Assembly (NCBI GenBank): GCA_022844565.1
Contig: JALHLK010000015.1
Coordinates: 35,841 to 99,840, forward strand
Origin: Saprospiraceae bacterium
GTDB lineage: Bacteria; Bacteroidota; Bacteroidia; Chitinophagales; Saprospiraceae
Length of the DNA: 64,000 bases
Reading direction: 5' to 3'
This document shows positions 42,815 to 51,564 of the stretch, piece by piece; position 1 is the stretch's first letter; every line of letters starts with the position of its first letter. The position numbers and the translations under genes are program-made. A model generated the notes under the pieces. The model was not told the DNA's origin. It was given only the letters and a program-made list of their open reading frames with translations, and searched no databases.

Positions 42815-44302
42815 TTACTCTTCAGGGAGCTGATTAAAAATAGTATTTGGGTTGACACCGCTCTTTTGGATTTTTTTCCATTTATATAAAAAGATTAAAC
42901 TAGCTAGTGCCATGACAATTAGCCAAACAGGGGAGGAATGAAAATACCATTTGGAAGCATCGGAAGTGAGGTCTTTGTAAGTATGCACTGTTAAAAATAA
43001 TAGAAGAAATAGTATTCCTAGCACTCCAATTGCCTTTTGGAAAAATCTATTTCTTATGACGGTTATTTCATTTGCAATCGCACCATTTTTATTTGGTAAA
43101 GATATTAATGTGACACTCATGAGTAAAAAATTAACCATCATAGAGGTGACCATGATATCTATACCTAAAAAGAAGTCACCAGCAAAATGAGAGCCCAAGA
43201 TGCCTATGCTGGCCATAACGCCTGCCAAAATTAAAGCTATGTGAGGGGTATGGTACTTTTTATGAACTTCTGTGATGAAACTTGGAAAAATGCCATCTTT
43301 AGCCCACGCAAACATTAATCGAGAAACCGATAAAAGCATGGCGGGTAAATCATTTATCAAAGCAATGGCAGCACCACTCAAAATCGCAACTCCTAAATAG
43401 GAAGGCAGTACGTAACTTAATAAACCTGCCGCAGAAATATCTTTTTTAACAGACTCCTCAGCTACAAAACTCCATGGCACAATGTGGTATACTGAACTAG
43501 AAAATAAAAAATAAAAGGTGCCTACAGAGAAGATTGCTAAAAGGATTGCTTTTGGTAAATTTTTAGTTGGATTTTTTGCTTCTCCACCTGCTTGTGCGAT
43601 AGAATCGAATCCTATGAAACTAGAAAAGAGTAGGGCAGAGGCGGTCAAAAAGATATTCCAATCAAAAGATATATTTTCAATTGGGCTAAAAGCATTACCA
43701 TCTTTTAATTTTAGAGCCTGAAGGAAATCATTTTGTGAAAAAATTAGCCCACTAAAGATGACAACACTACCTAAACCGAACATTAAAAACATCATCGGGA
43801 GCAATGTCATAGCATAACTTTTACTTCCTCTTATATTGATTCCTACAAATCCCCAAATTAATAATAAAGCTAAAGACACCCTTATCCAACCGATCTCTAA
43901 TCCTTTGGCTATTTGCTCCATACCCAAGCTCAAGAATATATCTCGAATAAAAGGGATCGTCACATAAGCAATCACCCCTATCACAATCGAAAGTCCAAAC
44001 CATTGTGAAAAACTCGCTACGAACCCTAAATAAGGATGTAACCCCCTACTTGCATAAATGTAACTTCCACCTGCTCTTGGCATCGCTGAAGACAAAATGG
44101 CATAAGCCAATGCCGCAAAAATAGCAGGTACTGCTGCAAAAAAAAACGCATATAAAACGTAAGGCCCTATACCAGGTACATTTTTCTGAATCATAAAAGG
44201 TACGATGTAGATCGAAGCCCCTAACATTGAGCAGATACCTGTTGCTGTCAATGCTAATAGACCCAGTTCTCTTGTTAATAGTGGTTTATTTTGATCATTC
44301 AT
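42815..44302 (-). CDS. APC family amino acid permease
   Basis: A 495-residue transporter with about 12-13 membrane helices. TATGICSMLGASIYIVPF in the first helix, SAMPRAGGSYIYASRGL at about residues 73-89 and FIGFDSIAQAGGEAKNPTKNLP near residue 235 are classic APC superfamily motifs. The substrate is likely an amino acid or polyamine but cannot be read from sequence. It is 6 bp downstream of the DnaQ-GIY-YIG gene and upstream of the AKR-RidA gene, which fits uptake of an amino compound feeding that enzyme (inference). Confidence 0.88.
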   Translation of the reverse strand: MNDQNKPLLTRELGLLALTATGICSMLGASIYIVPFMIQKNVPGIGPYVLYAFFFAAVPAIFAALAYAILSSAMPRAGGSYIYASRGLHPYLGFVASFSQWFGLSIVIGVIAYVTIPFIRDIFLSLGMEQIAKGLEIGWIRVSLALLLIWGFVGINIRGSKSYAMTLLPMMFLMFGLGSVVIFSGLIFSQNDFLQALKLKDGNAFSPIENISFDWNIFLTASALLFSSFIGFDSIAQAGGEAKNPTKNLPKAILLAIFSVGTFYFLFSSSVYHIVPWSFVAEESVKKDISAAGLLSYVLPSYLGVAILSGAAIALINDLPAMLLSVSRLMFAWAKDGIFPSFITEVHKKYHTPHIALILAGVMASIGILGSHFAGDFFLGIDIMVTSMMVNFLLMSVTLISLPNKNGAIANEITVIRNRFFQKAIGVLGILFLLLFLTVHTYKDLTSDASKWYFHSSPVWLIVMALASLIFLYKWKKIQKSGVNPNTIFNQLPEE

Positions 44303-44308
44303 ACATTG

Positions 44309-45709
44309 TTATAATTTAATAATTTTATAATCATTTTTAGTTTGAAGATAATTGTAAATCAAGTTATTAACTTCATGATTAGGCTTTTGATAATCGATTG
44401 CTTCTTTCATTTCTTCAATGCCATACCCCAAATCATGATGAGGAATGTAACCATATCCTTTGAAAATACCATCTTCTATCAAAATGATACCCGCCTCATC
44501 AAAAGATCTACCTGATACTGCAATCATGAAGTTTTCTTTAAAAACACGACTTATATGCATGATTGCCATTTCTGCACGCTCGTTGTAATCTTCAGGAGCC
44601 TCTATATGTAGACAAGCTCCATGGCAATCGCCCATTTGATGGAATATACAAGCTTGACCTAGCGGACTGTTTTTATTAATTCTAGTTTCGCACAATATAT
44701 ATTCTGACCGTAAATATCCGACTACAGACTTAGCAGATTGGATGGATGAATAGTAATTTAAGATACCAGATTTCTCAGATGTCTTTTTCGAAACTTTGTC
44801 GATGGCTAGATTTATGTACTCATCTTGGTCTTTGTATGAGTAAATAAAGTAAGGATATTCTTTTGTTTTTTGAGCTTTGTTGATTTCAGGATGTAGCGCC
44901 TTTATTTCATAACTTTCAAGTATAATGGCCAACAATTCATGACCTGTTTCGACAAAATCTATGTCCTTTACCTCCTGAATCATTCGATCGGTCTTTCGGC
45001 TCGTATCTCCAAAATGTTGCATAATCCGCTTTTTAATGTTGATACTTTTGCCGACGTAGATGACACGATTGTACCTATTGTACATATAGTAAACACCTGG
45101 AGATTCTGGAAAATCATGTAAGTGCTCTACGGTAAAGCCTTCAGGCAGCTTTGTCTCTCTGATGCCTTTATTGATAATGGTGTGGATGTTGTCCGTTTGG
45201 TCAGTATCATGCAAGATTTTGTCTAGTAGTATCGTCGTTGCTTTGGTGTCATCATAAGCCCGATGCCTAGCATTGACCGATATACCAAAATGTTGGATGA
45301 GTGAACCTAGAGAATATGACTTAAGACCTGGGAATGCTTTGCGCGAAAGTTTGACGGTACACAATTGTTTTTTTGAAAAAGTGTAGCCTAAGTTTGCAAA
45401 TTCTTCGCGTATGAAATTGTAGTCAAAAGACACATTGTGTGCTACAAAAATAGCTCCTTCCGTCATTTCGACAATCGTTTTGGCTACTTCATAAAATTTT
45501 GGAGCATTCTGAACCATAGATGTGGTAATCCCAGTAATTCTTGTAATTTCTGAGGGAATAGACCGTTCGGGATTGATCAATGTAGAAAAAGACTTTATCT
45601 CTTTCGATCCGTCATATTGTATTATGGCTATCTCTGTAATTTTGTCCCTCTTAGGCATGCCACCCGTGGTCTCAATGTCAATCACAGCATAAAGCTTTTC
45701 TTTTTTCAT
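44309..45709 (-). CDS. DnaQ-like exonuclease fused to GIY-YIG (UvrC/Cho-like) nuclease
   Basis: A 466-residue nuclease with two catalytic domains. Residues 1-175 are a DEDDh 3'-5' exonuclease: AVIDIETTGG (Asp, Glu), VAHNVSFDYNFI (Asp) and HRAYDDTKAT (His, Asp). Residues about 195-290 are a GIY-YIG endonuclease: PGVYYMYNRYNRVIYVGKSINIKKRIMQH with the conserved Tyr, Arg and later Glu. The C-terminal part has a Cys pair region (QACIFHQMGDCHGAC) resembling UvrC. This DnaQ-UvrC-like arrangement is known in bacteria and linked to nucleotide repair. It is the promoter-proximal gene of a three-gene set whose other members are a permease and a reductase. Confidence 0.9.
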   Translation of the reverse strand: MKKEKLYAVIDIETTGGMPKRDKITEIAIIQYDGSKEIKSFSTLINPERSIPSEITRITGITTSMVQNAPKFYEVAKTIVEMTEGAIFVAHNVSFDYNFIREEFANLGYTFSKKQLCTVKLSRKAFPGLKSYSLGSLIQHFGISVNARHRAYDDTKATTILLDKILHDTDQTDNIHTIINKGIRETKLPEGFTVEHLHDFPESPGVYYMYNRYNRVIYVGKSINIKKRIMQHFGDTSRKTDRMIQEVKDIDFVETGHELLAIILESYEIKALHPEINKAQKTKEYPYFIYSYKDQDEYINLAIDKVSKKTSEKSGILNYYSSIQSAKSVVGYLRSEYILCETRINKNSPLGQACIFHQMGDCHGACLHIEAPEDYNERAEMAIMHISRVFKENFMIAVSGRSFDEAGIILIEDGIFKGYGYIPHHDLGYGIEEMKEAIDYQKPNHEVNNLIYNYLQTKNDYKIIKL

Positions 45710-45820
45710 GAGACAAAATAACAGAATTTCGCTTAAATCTTGTTTATTTAAGCTATACTAAAGTGAATTTAATTTTGATTTTGCTTAGATATTTTGGTTT
45801 TTTATTTTTGATAATTTATT

Positions 45821-45864
45821 AAAAACCCAAAGGCAGAAAATATTTTCAACTTTTCTGCCTTTGG
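45821..45864 (-). terminator. Rho-independent terminator after the lipoprotein gene
   Basis: A 14-bp perfect stem: CCAAAGGCAGAAAA (45827-45840) and its complement at 45851-45864, with a 10-nt loop. On the minus strand it is followed by GGTTTTT. It starts 9 bp after the stop of the 45873 gene. Confidence 0.88.
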
Positions 45865-45872
45865 AAGTGTCT

Positions 45873-46670
45873 TTACTTTTTAAAATCAAGATATGAAATG
45901 CCGCCATTGCCGCCACTCACATTCTTAAGTAAGATGGAATTCGAAGTTTGATTTAAGACCTCCCAGTCTTCGTTCAATTCGGCCATTCTTTGTATGTCAG
46001 GAAATATTATATCCAGTTTAGTTTTACCACTGTCATTATATTTTTTCCAAGAACCATTTACAACAGTTGATCCTTTGGTAGCAGTCAAAACACCGGTAGA
46101 TTTAAAGTCAAATGAAAAGCCAGCATAATAGGAGGTTCTATCTCTGTCTTTATCCAAATAGCGGCTTACTAACCATTGACCGTTAATTGGGATGGTGCTG
46201 AGTGGATTTCCTCCTTGATCTATGCTTTTATTAGGTGTTCTACCAAATTTTAATATATCAATTTTTGATTTACTGCCACTGACATGTTTTAAATCGATTT
46301 GGGTCGAATTACTGACCAATATTTCCCAATCCTCAGATAATTCTTCTAAGCTACTGTTGGATGGAAACATCAAAACTAACTTATTTTTATTATTGTCAAT
46401 TAAGTTGTTCCATGTGCCATTTATTACAGAATTAGCAGTTGAAACGGTTACCATTTTATTTGCATTAAATTGAATTTGATATAAACTAAAATTTTGTAAT
46501 AGATTCGTTCCGTTCTTTGAATATTCAGTAATATACCATATACCGGAATTTTCAAGTGATCGAGACTCTAAGGATGAGAAATTTGAATCTAATGATATGG
46601 AATCATCAGTAGTGCAAGACGTAAAGATAGTACAACCGAGGACGATTAGTCCAATAAGAAAATTTTTCAT
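45873..46670 (-). CDS. Lipoprotein with two lipocalin-like repeats
   Basis: A 265-residue predicted lipoprotein: hydrophobic leader and lipobox FTSC (Cys near residue 19), then two repeats of about 100 residues. Each begins with a W (GIWYITEYSKNGTN; GQWLVSRYLDKDRD), carries a NGTW/NGSW strand and ends with SEDWEILVSNST / NEDWEVLNQTSN followed by LKHVSG / LKNVSG. This is the small lipocalin-like domain common in Bacteroidota lipoproteins. The two halves are clear internal duplicates. Function is unknown. A strong terminator follows, and a minus-strand TAACTTTG (46801-46794) is the nearest -7 candidate, 123 bp upstream. Confidence 0.8.
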   Translation of the reverse strand: MKNFLIGLIVLGCTIFTSCTTDDSISLDSNFSSLESRSLENSGIWYITEYSKNGTNLLQNFSLYQIQFNANKMVTVSTANSVINGTWNNLIDNNKNKLVLMFPSNSSLEELSEDWEILVSNSTQIDLKHVSGSKSKIDILKFGRTPNKSIDQGGNPLSTIPINGQWLVSRYLDKDRDRTSYYAGFSFDFKSTGVLTATKGSTVVNGSWKKYNDSGKTKLDIIFPDIQRMAELNEDWEVLNQTSNSILLKNVSGGNGGISYLDFKK

Positions 46671-47197
46671 ATTTTAATTTTTTTAAATGTTAAATAAAAG
46701 GATATCAGTTGGTTATTATTTTTCAAAAAAACATTGAGATGAAAAAATGATAAATGATAGCCAATAAAATAGATTTGTGTTATAACTACATTGCAAAGTT
46801 AAGACATCTCCATCTATGAAAAAGATATACTTAATCGATCGGGTTTTATTCCATCTATACATGTCGATTTTGATGTCGAATGGGCATAAATTGACTTTGA
46901 AAGGGAAACGGAATTGGTATGATCAGATTTAAAATTAGAATCGAAAGCATTTTTTATAATATTGCTTCCAAGTTTTGACAAGGGCGCTATTGGTATTTAT
47001 TAGAAACCACACGAATTAAAAACTTTAGTCAACGGGTAATCGAATAGCTTTTTGATTTGCATTAATTGGAGTGTATACAATAAATCAAAAGTAAAAAGAA
47101 ATAGAATTTTGGATAGATTAAAAACTCTTTATCCTAGAAAAAGAATAAACGGAATGTAAAGGTGTCCAAGCACAGAATCCGTTAAGAAAATGATTTT

Positions 47198-47347
47198 ATG
47201 AATATTAATGAGGTCGAGACGCTAGCCTAAATATTGATAACTTTAAACCCAGAATACGCATTGGACTTTATTCGAAAGGAAATTAAGCAAAATAGTAGTG
47301 AAGCACATGAGCAGCGTAAAAAATTGATATCCGAAATATCAATTTAG
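47198..47347 (+). pseudogene. Remnant reading frame with an internal stop
   Basis: From ATG 47198 the frame reads MNINEVETLA, a TAA at 47228-47230, then ILITLNPEYALDFIRKEIKQ and more, ending TAG at 47345-47347. The downstream part is charged and helical like a real C-terminus. I cannot name the family. It may be a chance frame, but the neighbouring fragments argue for decay. Confidence 0.35.
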
Positions 47348-47488
47348 CTGAGAACTGAAATCCACTGGATTTCAGCTAATTCAAAGTCGGCAGCCTAAGC
47401 TGCATAGAGGACATGAAAGACGTTAAAAATTGACCGCAAGTCAATTTAGTCTTGAACTATGGCGCCCCGTCACAGCTATTGCAGCTGT
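47344..47488. repeat. Cluster of three perfect hairpins
   Basis: CTGAAATCC-N3-GGATTTCAG (47355-47375), extended by TTAG/CTAA at 47344 and 47376 across a 7-nt bulge; AAATTGAC-N5-GTCAATTT (47427-47447); and ACAGCT-N5-AGCTGT (47472-47488). They lie within 145 bp in otherwise gene-free DNA. They might be a structured RNA, a recombination site, or remnants of palindromic repeats. Confidence 0.55.
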
Positions 47489-47757
47489 AAGTTAGGTATT
47501 TTATATTTTCTTGCAGTTAATTTCTAATGCGTAATCTGGGTTAAACTGAAAATGGATGTACCAATATAGCTCAATAATCAAAGGAAAATCTTTATAAATA
47601 CGACTTATATAATCGGACAGGCTTAGGAATAGTTTCTTCTTGATATTCTTAGAAATGCGAATTTTTGGAACGCATTATAGATTACTTGCAAATAATTGCA
47701 AATTAAAATAAGCTAATGAATATTGAAATAAATGAAGCTTCTTGTGAAGACTTAAGA

Positions 47758-48651
47758 CTAATCAACTTTCTTGCTCTTGAGGGTAAATACTCTACTGATA
47801 TTAAAACCAAAATGAATACCATCTAGGGAGGTGTTCCAGCTTCCAGTAGTTTCTGCAATAAAGCCTTTTTCGATCATCGATCTACTATTTGAAAAATGCA
47901 ATTGGAAGACGTGGCCTCCTGTTTCGATGTCAAGACCTAAGGAAAGAGAATTTTTTATATTATTTGATACTTGGTTTGGCTTTAAATAAACATATTCGCA
48001 GTTTACGGCCACGCGCTTATTGATTTTCATTCTTGTTCCAATACCTAAGGCATAGACATCATTTTTTTCGATATTTGTACTTACAAGATTTCTATGAACC
48101 ATGGTTGGACTCAATTGCAAACTAAAAGATTCATTAAACTTTCGCCCGATTATTAATTGTGAAGTATATGCTAGTCTACTAGAAAAATAATTGATACGAT
48201 CGGGATTTGACCATCGAAGCGTGTTAATCGCAGAAGAGAAAAGTACAGCTGCGGTGATTGGCATATTTCTTTTTCCTGTACTTTGTCTCAAAAATTTGTA
48301 TTTGAAAAAACTGTCATATGTTTTCTCAAAACTACTTCTGCCTACACCAATCGTCATAACATCTGACAAGCCATAATCTAACCCAAATCTAATATTAGCA
48401 CCATCTAATCCAAAAAGGTCATAAAATCCATTATTCAAGGGATTAAATCGGTGATTGATTTTAAAATCCAACACTCCATATGCCGTACTTTCTAGTGAAT
48501 GTAGATTAATGACCCTATTGGTCTTAAAGCTAGCATTGGTATAGTCAGTGGTCTTCTCTTCACCAAGGAGACTCAATAAATCCTCTTCTTGACAAAAGGA
48601 TAAAGGCAAAGTAGTTATGAAAAAAATTGTAATAAGAAAAAATATACGCAT
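47758..48651 (-). CDS. DUF5777 family outer membrane beta-barrel protein
   Basis: A 297-residue exported protein: signal peptide about residues 1-20 (FFLITIFFITTLPLSFC), then a long series of amphipathic strands ending in an aromatic/hydrophobic segment (FGFNISRVFTLK). AYGVLDFKINHRFNPLNNGFYDLFGLDGANIRFGLDYGLSD, referred to by residues 57-97, is the DUF5777 signature region. It is predicted to sit in the outer membrane. It ends a five-gene minus-strand set with YceI, an OB-fold protein and two cytochrome-like lipoproteins; only 17 bp separate it from the YceI gene. Confidence 0.84.
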   Translation of the reverse strand: MRIFFLITIFFITTLPLSFCQEEDLLSLLGEEKTTDYTNASFKTNRVINLHSLESTAYGVLDFKINHRFNPLNNGFYDLFGLDGANIRFGLDYGLSDVMTIGVGRSSFEKTYDSFFKYKFLRQSTGKRNMPITAAVLFSSAINTLRWSNPDRINYFSSRLAYTSQLIIGRKFNESFSLQLSPTMVHRNLVSTNIEKNDVYALGIGTRMKINKRVAVNCEYVYLKPNQVSNNIKNSLSLGLDIETGGHVFQLHFSNSRSMIEKGFIAETTGSWNTSLDGIHFGFNISRVFTLKSKKVD

Positions 48652-48668
48652 CTTAACTTGTTTAATTT

Positions 48669-49223
48669 TTATATTTTTAAAGGTTCTAATTTTGCTGATA
48701 CATTGATACCTACTGACTTTGCAATTTTATCTTTAACCAATGAGGGAATAGTAATCCCATAATCTGCAACCAAGATATTAAAAGTAGAAACTGCATCTAT
48801 TTTCCCATTTGTAATGTTAAATGTAGCATCTGTTGTCACTTTTTTAGTGATGCCATGAATAGTTAAGTCACCAGTAACTTTGCCCACTATCTTGTCATTT
48901 TTATTCAAATCAAAAATTTTGTAATTTTCAATTTGGCCTTTAAATGATGCTTTAGGATATTTTGTACTTTCCATATAGTTTTCATTGAAATGTTCTTGCA
49001 TAAGTGCTTTTTCAAATTGAAAACCTTTAACTAATGTAGCAAATTCCATTTTTCCACTTGAAAGGTCCAAAACGCAATTTGAGGATTTATTATTTCCTTC
49101 TATTTTTTCCAATGGAGTCTCGGAATAAAAAGAGATATGCCCTGTCTTTGTGAAATATTTTTGAGCAGTTATGTGCCAATTTAAAGTAAAAATAAGCAAA
49201 GAAAGTAAGGATAATTTTTTCAT
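48669..49223 (-). CDS. YceI family periplasmic protein (copy 1)
   Basis: A 184-residue YceI lipocalin-like protein with a signal peptide (about residues 1-20). The family features are TKTGHISFYSETPLEKIEG at the mature N-terminus, HFNENYMESTKYPKASFKG and GDLTIHGITKKVTTDATF. YceI proteins bind polyisoprenoid or amphiphilic ligands. A second copy (51565-52107) lies in the divergent operon with the same HFxENYxES and IVHGITK motifs, so the two are paralogues within one locus. It lies 17 bp before the DUF5777 gene. Confidence 0.9.
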   Translation of the reverse strand: MKKLSLLSLLIFTLNWHITAQKYFTKTGHISFYSETPLEKIEGNNKSSNCVLDLSSGKMEFATLVKGFQFEKALMQEHFNENYMESTKYPKASFKGQIENYKIFDLNKNDKIVGKVTGDLTIHGITKKVTTDATFNITNGKIDAVSTFNILVADYGITIPSLVKDKIAKSVGINVSAKLEPLKI

Positions 49224-49392
49224 TTTTATAATTTTAATTTTTTGTATTTATTATTTCATTGTACTTTAGGATTATCTGTATCTTTTTAATAAATGACCTA
49301 AAAAAATGACTATTTTAAGTGGGGTCTTGCTTAGAAAAGAGCCTAGGTTGACTTAAAATGTACTTGTTTTTTCAATAACTTATATTTTTAAT

Positions 49393-49800
49393 TTATGACT
49401 TTTTTATAGAACATCTCGTAAGTACTATATCCGACAAAATTCCCGTACAAATACCTTTTATTGTAACGATACTTGATACTTTTATATCCGAAATTTTAGA
49501 GCCATTTTCAAACTCACAGATCACAGAAGACATGTCATCACCTGTTTCTAAAACAATATTACCACCTTTATCTAAGTTGTTAACTGCTTTAACCATGCCT
49601 TTTATTTCTATGATTTTGTCTAAATATTTCTTGTTGGCTGATTCTTCATCGAGTTGGAAAGCATTTAAAAGTTCTTTCGGCTCGATAATTACATCAGAAG
49701 CTACCGTAGTGGTATTGACATGTTCTTTGTTGTAAATTTTATAAATTATGAAAGTAGCGACAATCAAGCTTAAAATGATGTAAAGATATTTTTTTTTCAT
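49393..49800 (-). CDS. Membrane-anchored OB-fold (tRNA_anti-like) protein
   Basis: A 135-residue protein with an N-terminal membrane helix (residues 5-21, YLYIILSLIVATFIIYK) and a periplasmic OB-fold domain: ELLNAFQLDEESANKKYLDK, IIEIKGMVKAVNN, VICEFENGSKI and IVTIKGICTGILSDIVLTRC. This corresponds to the tRNA_anti-like family seen beside YceI and cytochromes in Bacteroidota; despite the name there is no evidence of tRNA binding. It is 12 bp downstream of the small cytochrome-like gene and 169 bp upstream of YceI. Confidence 0.8.
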   Translation of the reverse strand: MKKKYLYIILSLIVATFIIYKIYNKEHVNTTTVASDVIIEPKELLNAFQLDEESANKKYLDKIIEIKGMVKAVNNLDKGGNIVLETGDDMSSVICEFENGSKISDIKVSSIVTIKGICTGILSDIVLTRCSIKKS

Positions 49801-49812
49801 TTTTGTATTTTT

Positions 49813-50178
49813 TTAATTGTTTAAACTACCGCCTTTAATCCAAGATTCAATTTTCTCAATGTTACAGCTATTCATTTTTGAAGCACCTTGAGGCATAGCG
49901 CTAAAACCAGAAAGATGCTTGATTGCCCCTAATAAGGCTCCATTATTTGCGTAAATCAACACGGAACTATGGTTATCTAAAACAACATTTCCAGAATTTG
50001 AGGCCTTACTGTGACAAGAAAGACAACTATTACTTAAAATAGGTAATACATCATTGCTAAAGCTTGTCTTCAAAGTACTGCAATTGGAAGTTGGGTATAG
50101 GTCTTCTTCAGAATCATAATAACAACTTTCAAATACAACAACAAAAAGTATAAAAACATAACTCAAAACTCTACACAT
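49813..50178 (-). CDS. Small c-type cytochrome-like lipoprotein
   Basis: A 121-residue predicted lipoprotein (lipobox FESC, Cys19) with one haem c motif C52-L-S-C55-H56 (NSCLSCHSKA). FSNDVLPILSNSC before it and GFSAMPQGASKMNSCNIEKI, giving a possible Met ligand, after it are typical of the planctomycete/Bacteroidota cytochrome domain. Its C-terminal 60 residues closely match those of the larger protein at 50256-51236 (MPQG.SK...C.I.KI.SWI..GS.NN), so the two arose by duplication. Likely anchored in the outer membrane, facing the periplasm. Confidence 0.82.
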   Translation of the reverse strand: MCRVLSYVFILFVVVFESCYYDSEEDLYPTSNCSTLKTSFSNDVLPILSNSCLSCHSKASNSGNVVLDNHSSVLIYANNGALLGAIKHLSGFSAMPQGASKMNSCNIEKIESWIKGGSLNN

Positions 50179-50255
50179 AATTTAACTTATTTTTTTTTAA
50201 GCATAATGGTACTAAATTCAATGATAGATTTTATTTATAAAAAATTAATTTAATA

Positions 50256-51236
50256 TTAATTGTTAGGACTGCCTGATTCAATCCAACTTTTAATTTTTCT
50301 AATTGTACAATCAGGCAATTTACTTCCTCCTTGTGGCATAGATTTGTAGCCACTCTGCCATGAAATTGCCCCCAATAATTTGCCATTATCTGCTGCAGAT
50401 TTTACTCCTACATAACTCTCTAAGTTAACTCCCCCTCCTAAATTACCTGAATTATGACATGAAGTACATGACGCTAATGCCTCTTTAACGTATTTACTAT
50501 AACTCACATTTTCAGTGACACATGTTGAAGGATTTTCATTACAGGTTTCATTTTTTGCTCCTTGGGTAATCCAATTTGCTATAAGTTGAATTTGTGTATC
50601 TGTGAGCTTTGGAGATGGGGGTGGGGGCATTATGTCCTTTTGGTCTTTATCAGTTATTACCTCGTAGAGTTCGCTTTTTGAAGGATTGCCAGGATTTATG
50701 CCTCCAGTTTTCATGATATTTGCATAGTTATCTAAGACAACACCTTCTTCAGCTGAGGTTGCATTATGGCATCCAGAATAAGCGCAATTTGTCGTAATAA
50801 TTGGCAAAATATCTTTTTCAAAATAAATTACTTTAGGGTCACATGGCTTTCCTGTATTTGTTGTGTCGGTAGTATTGGGTGGAAAAATTGTGAAGAATGT
50901 CGTGTCACATATACTTCCATTACAAGCTATAATACAGGTTTTGACTATTTGATTTGCATCGATTTTTGGTGTCCATAAAATACAATAATTTTGATCAAGA
51001 ATAAGACTACCTTGACCTGCCGGATTTGCCGCGCAAATAGAATACGTCGTTGAAGAACCAACCTGAATATCATCAATAATCGCGCAAATTGGACTTGAAG
51101 TACAGTTATTACATCCTATTGGAACGTTTACAAAGCTACTAGTAGGTTTGATTGGCTCTATTATAGGCTCATGAGTACAACCCCAAAAGCTCATAATTGC
51201 TATGTAAAAATAAATATTATTATATCTCATTAACAT
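50256..51236 (-). CDS. Larger cytochrome-like lipoprotein with two haem-binding motifs
   Basis: A 326-residue predicted lipoprotein (lipobox FWGC, Cys20). A Cys-rich N-terminal domain (about 40-115, CNNCTSSPIC and CIIACNGSIC) precedes two haem domains: C151-x4-C156-H157 (NCAYSGCHNA, a CX4CH variant) with the DIMPPPPSPKLTD segment, and C257-x2-C260-H261 (SCTSCHNSG) with MPQGGSKLPDC. The CX4CH form is common in this domain family but not canonical. An alternative start is the ATG two codons in. It is first in the minus-strand set, with a -7 box 20 bp upstream. Confidence 0.84.
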   Translation of the reverse strand: MLMRYNNIYFYIAIMSFWGCTHEPIIEPIKPTSSFVNVPIGCNNCTSSPICAIIDDIQVGSSTTYSICAANPAGQGSLILDQNYCILWTPKIDANQIVKTCIIACNGSICDTTFFTIFPPNTTDTTNTGKPCDPKVIYFEKDILPIITTNCAYSGCHNATSAEEGVVLDNYANIMKTGGINPGNPSKSELYEVITDKDQKDIMPPPPSPKLTDTQIQLIANWITQGAKNETCNENPSTCVTENVSYSKYVKEALASCTSCHNSGNLGGGVNLESYVGVKSAADNGKLLGAISWQSGYKSMPQGGSKLPDCTIRKIKSWIESGSPNN

Positions 51237-51256
51237 GAATATTCCTCATTTGAAAA

Positions 51257-51264
51257 CAAAGCTA
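51257..51264 (-). promoter_or_regulatory. -7 box for the cytochrome-YceI-barrel operon
   Basis: Minus-strand TAGCTTTG, exact TAnnTTTG, ending 20 bp before the ATG at 51236; a TTG lies 23 bp further upstream. Confidence 0.55.
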
Positions 51265-51552
51265 AAGCTAAACACTCTAAAGTTTCTCAAGTAAATTACT
51301 AAAACGGCATAAATCAAGTCTGAATCGGGAAAAGGGTTGGAAAAAGGTATGATTGGGTGTGTTTGAATCCAAAAACGCTTCTACTCCGATTAAAAATCTA
51401 TTGAGAAAATTATATGGTTGATTTATCAATAACCAAGATAATTTCTCTTTAGTAATTTTGTAAAATAATAAACGTTTGAGAGTATAAATCTAGTTCAGAA
51501 GCTATTTTTACCTTTTCAGTTTATTAATTACGTGTTTAATTTTTCTTTTTAT

Positions 51553-51560
51553 TAATTTTG
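51553..51560 (+). promoter_or_regulatory. -7 box directly at the YceI-kinase operon start
   Basis: TAATTTTG fits TAnnTTTG and ends 4 bp before the ATG at 51565, the same spacing as at marR, implying a leaderless transcript. A second TAATTTTG at 51453-51460 could instead give a leader of about 100 nt. Confidence 0.45.
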
Positions 51561-51564
51561 GCCT

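Larger units (their letters stand above)
46671..47757. other. 1.1-kb region without an intact gene, probably decayed coding DNA
   Basis: No open frame above about 50 codons. Short stretches read like protein in different frames, such as NGHKLTLKGKRNWYDQI near 46878 and LDRLKTLYPRKRINGM near 47110, each ending at stops, and a third at 47198-47347. This pattern suggests one or more eroded genes. A group of hairpins lies at 47344-47488. The last 260 bp show only the TTGCA-N6-TGCAA motif at 47686-47701. No tRNA or IS ends were recognised. Confidence 0.5.
51237..51564. other. Divergent control region between the cytochrome/YceI and YceI-kinase operons
   Basis: Carries TAGCTTTG on the minus strand (51264-51257), TAATTTTG at 51453-51460 and TAATTTTG at 51553-51560 on the plus strand. 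Purine-rich direct-repeat-like sequence between 51325 and 51360 could be a LytTR site, but I cannot align convincing pairs. No RNA gene seen. Confidence 0.45.

Noticed and set aside
47385..47499. Integron attC-like structure: GCCTAAG ... GTTAGGT with intervening hairpin potential
   Set aside because: The left core lacks the required AAC, the GCTGC/GCAGC pairing is imperfect, and no integrase gene or cassette array is present.
51361..51370. GTTTGAATCC resembling a tRNA T-loop
   Set aside because: No acceptor stem, anticodon arm or CCA-side pairing could be found around it.
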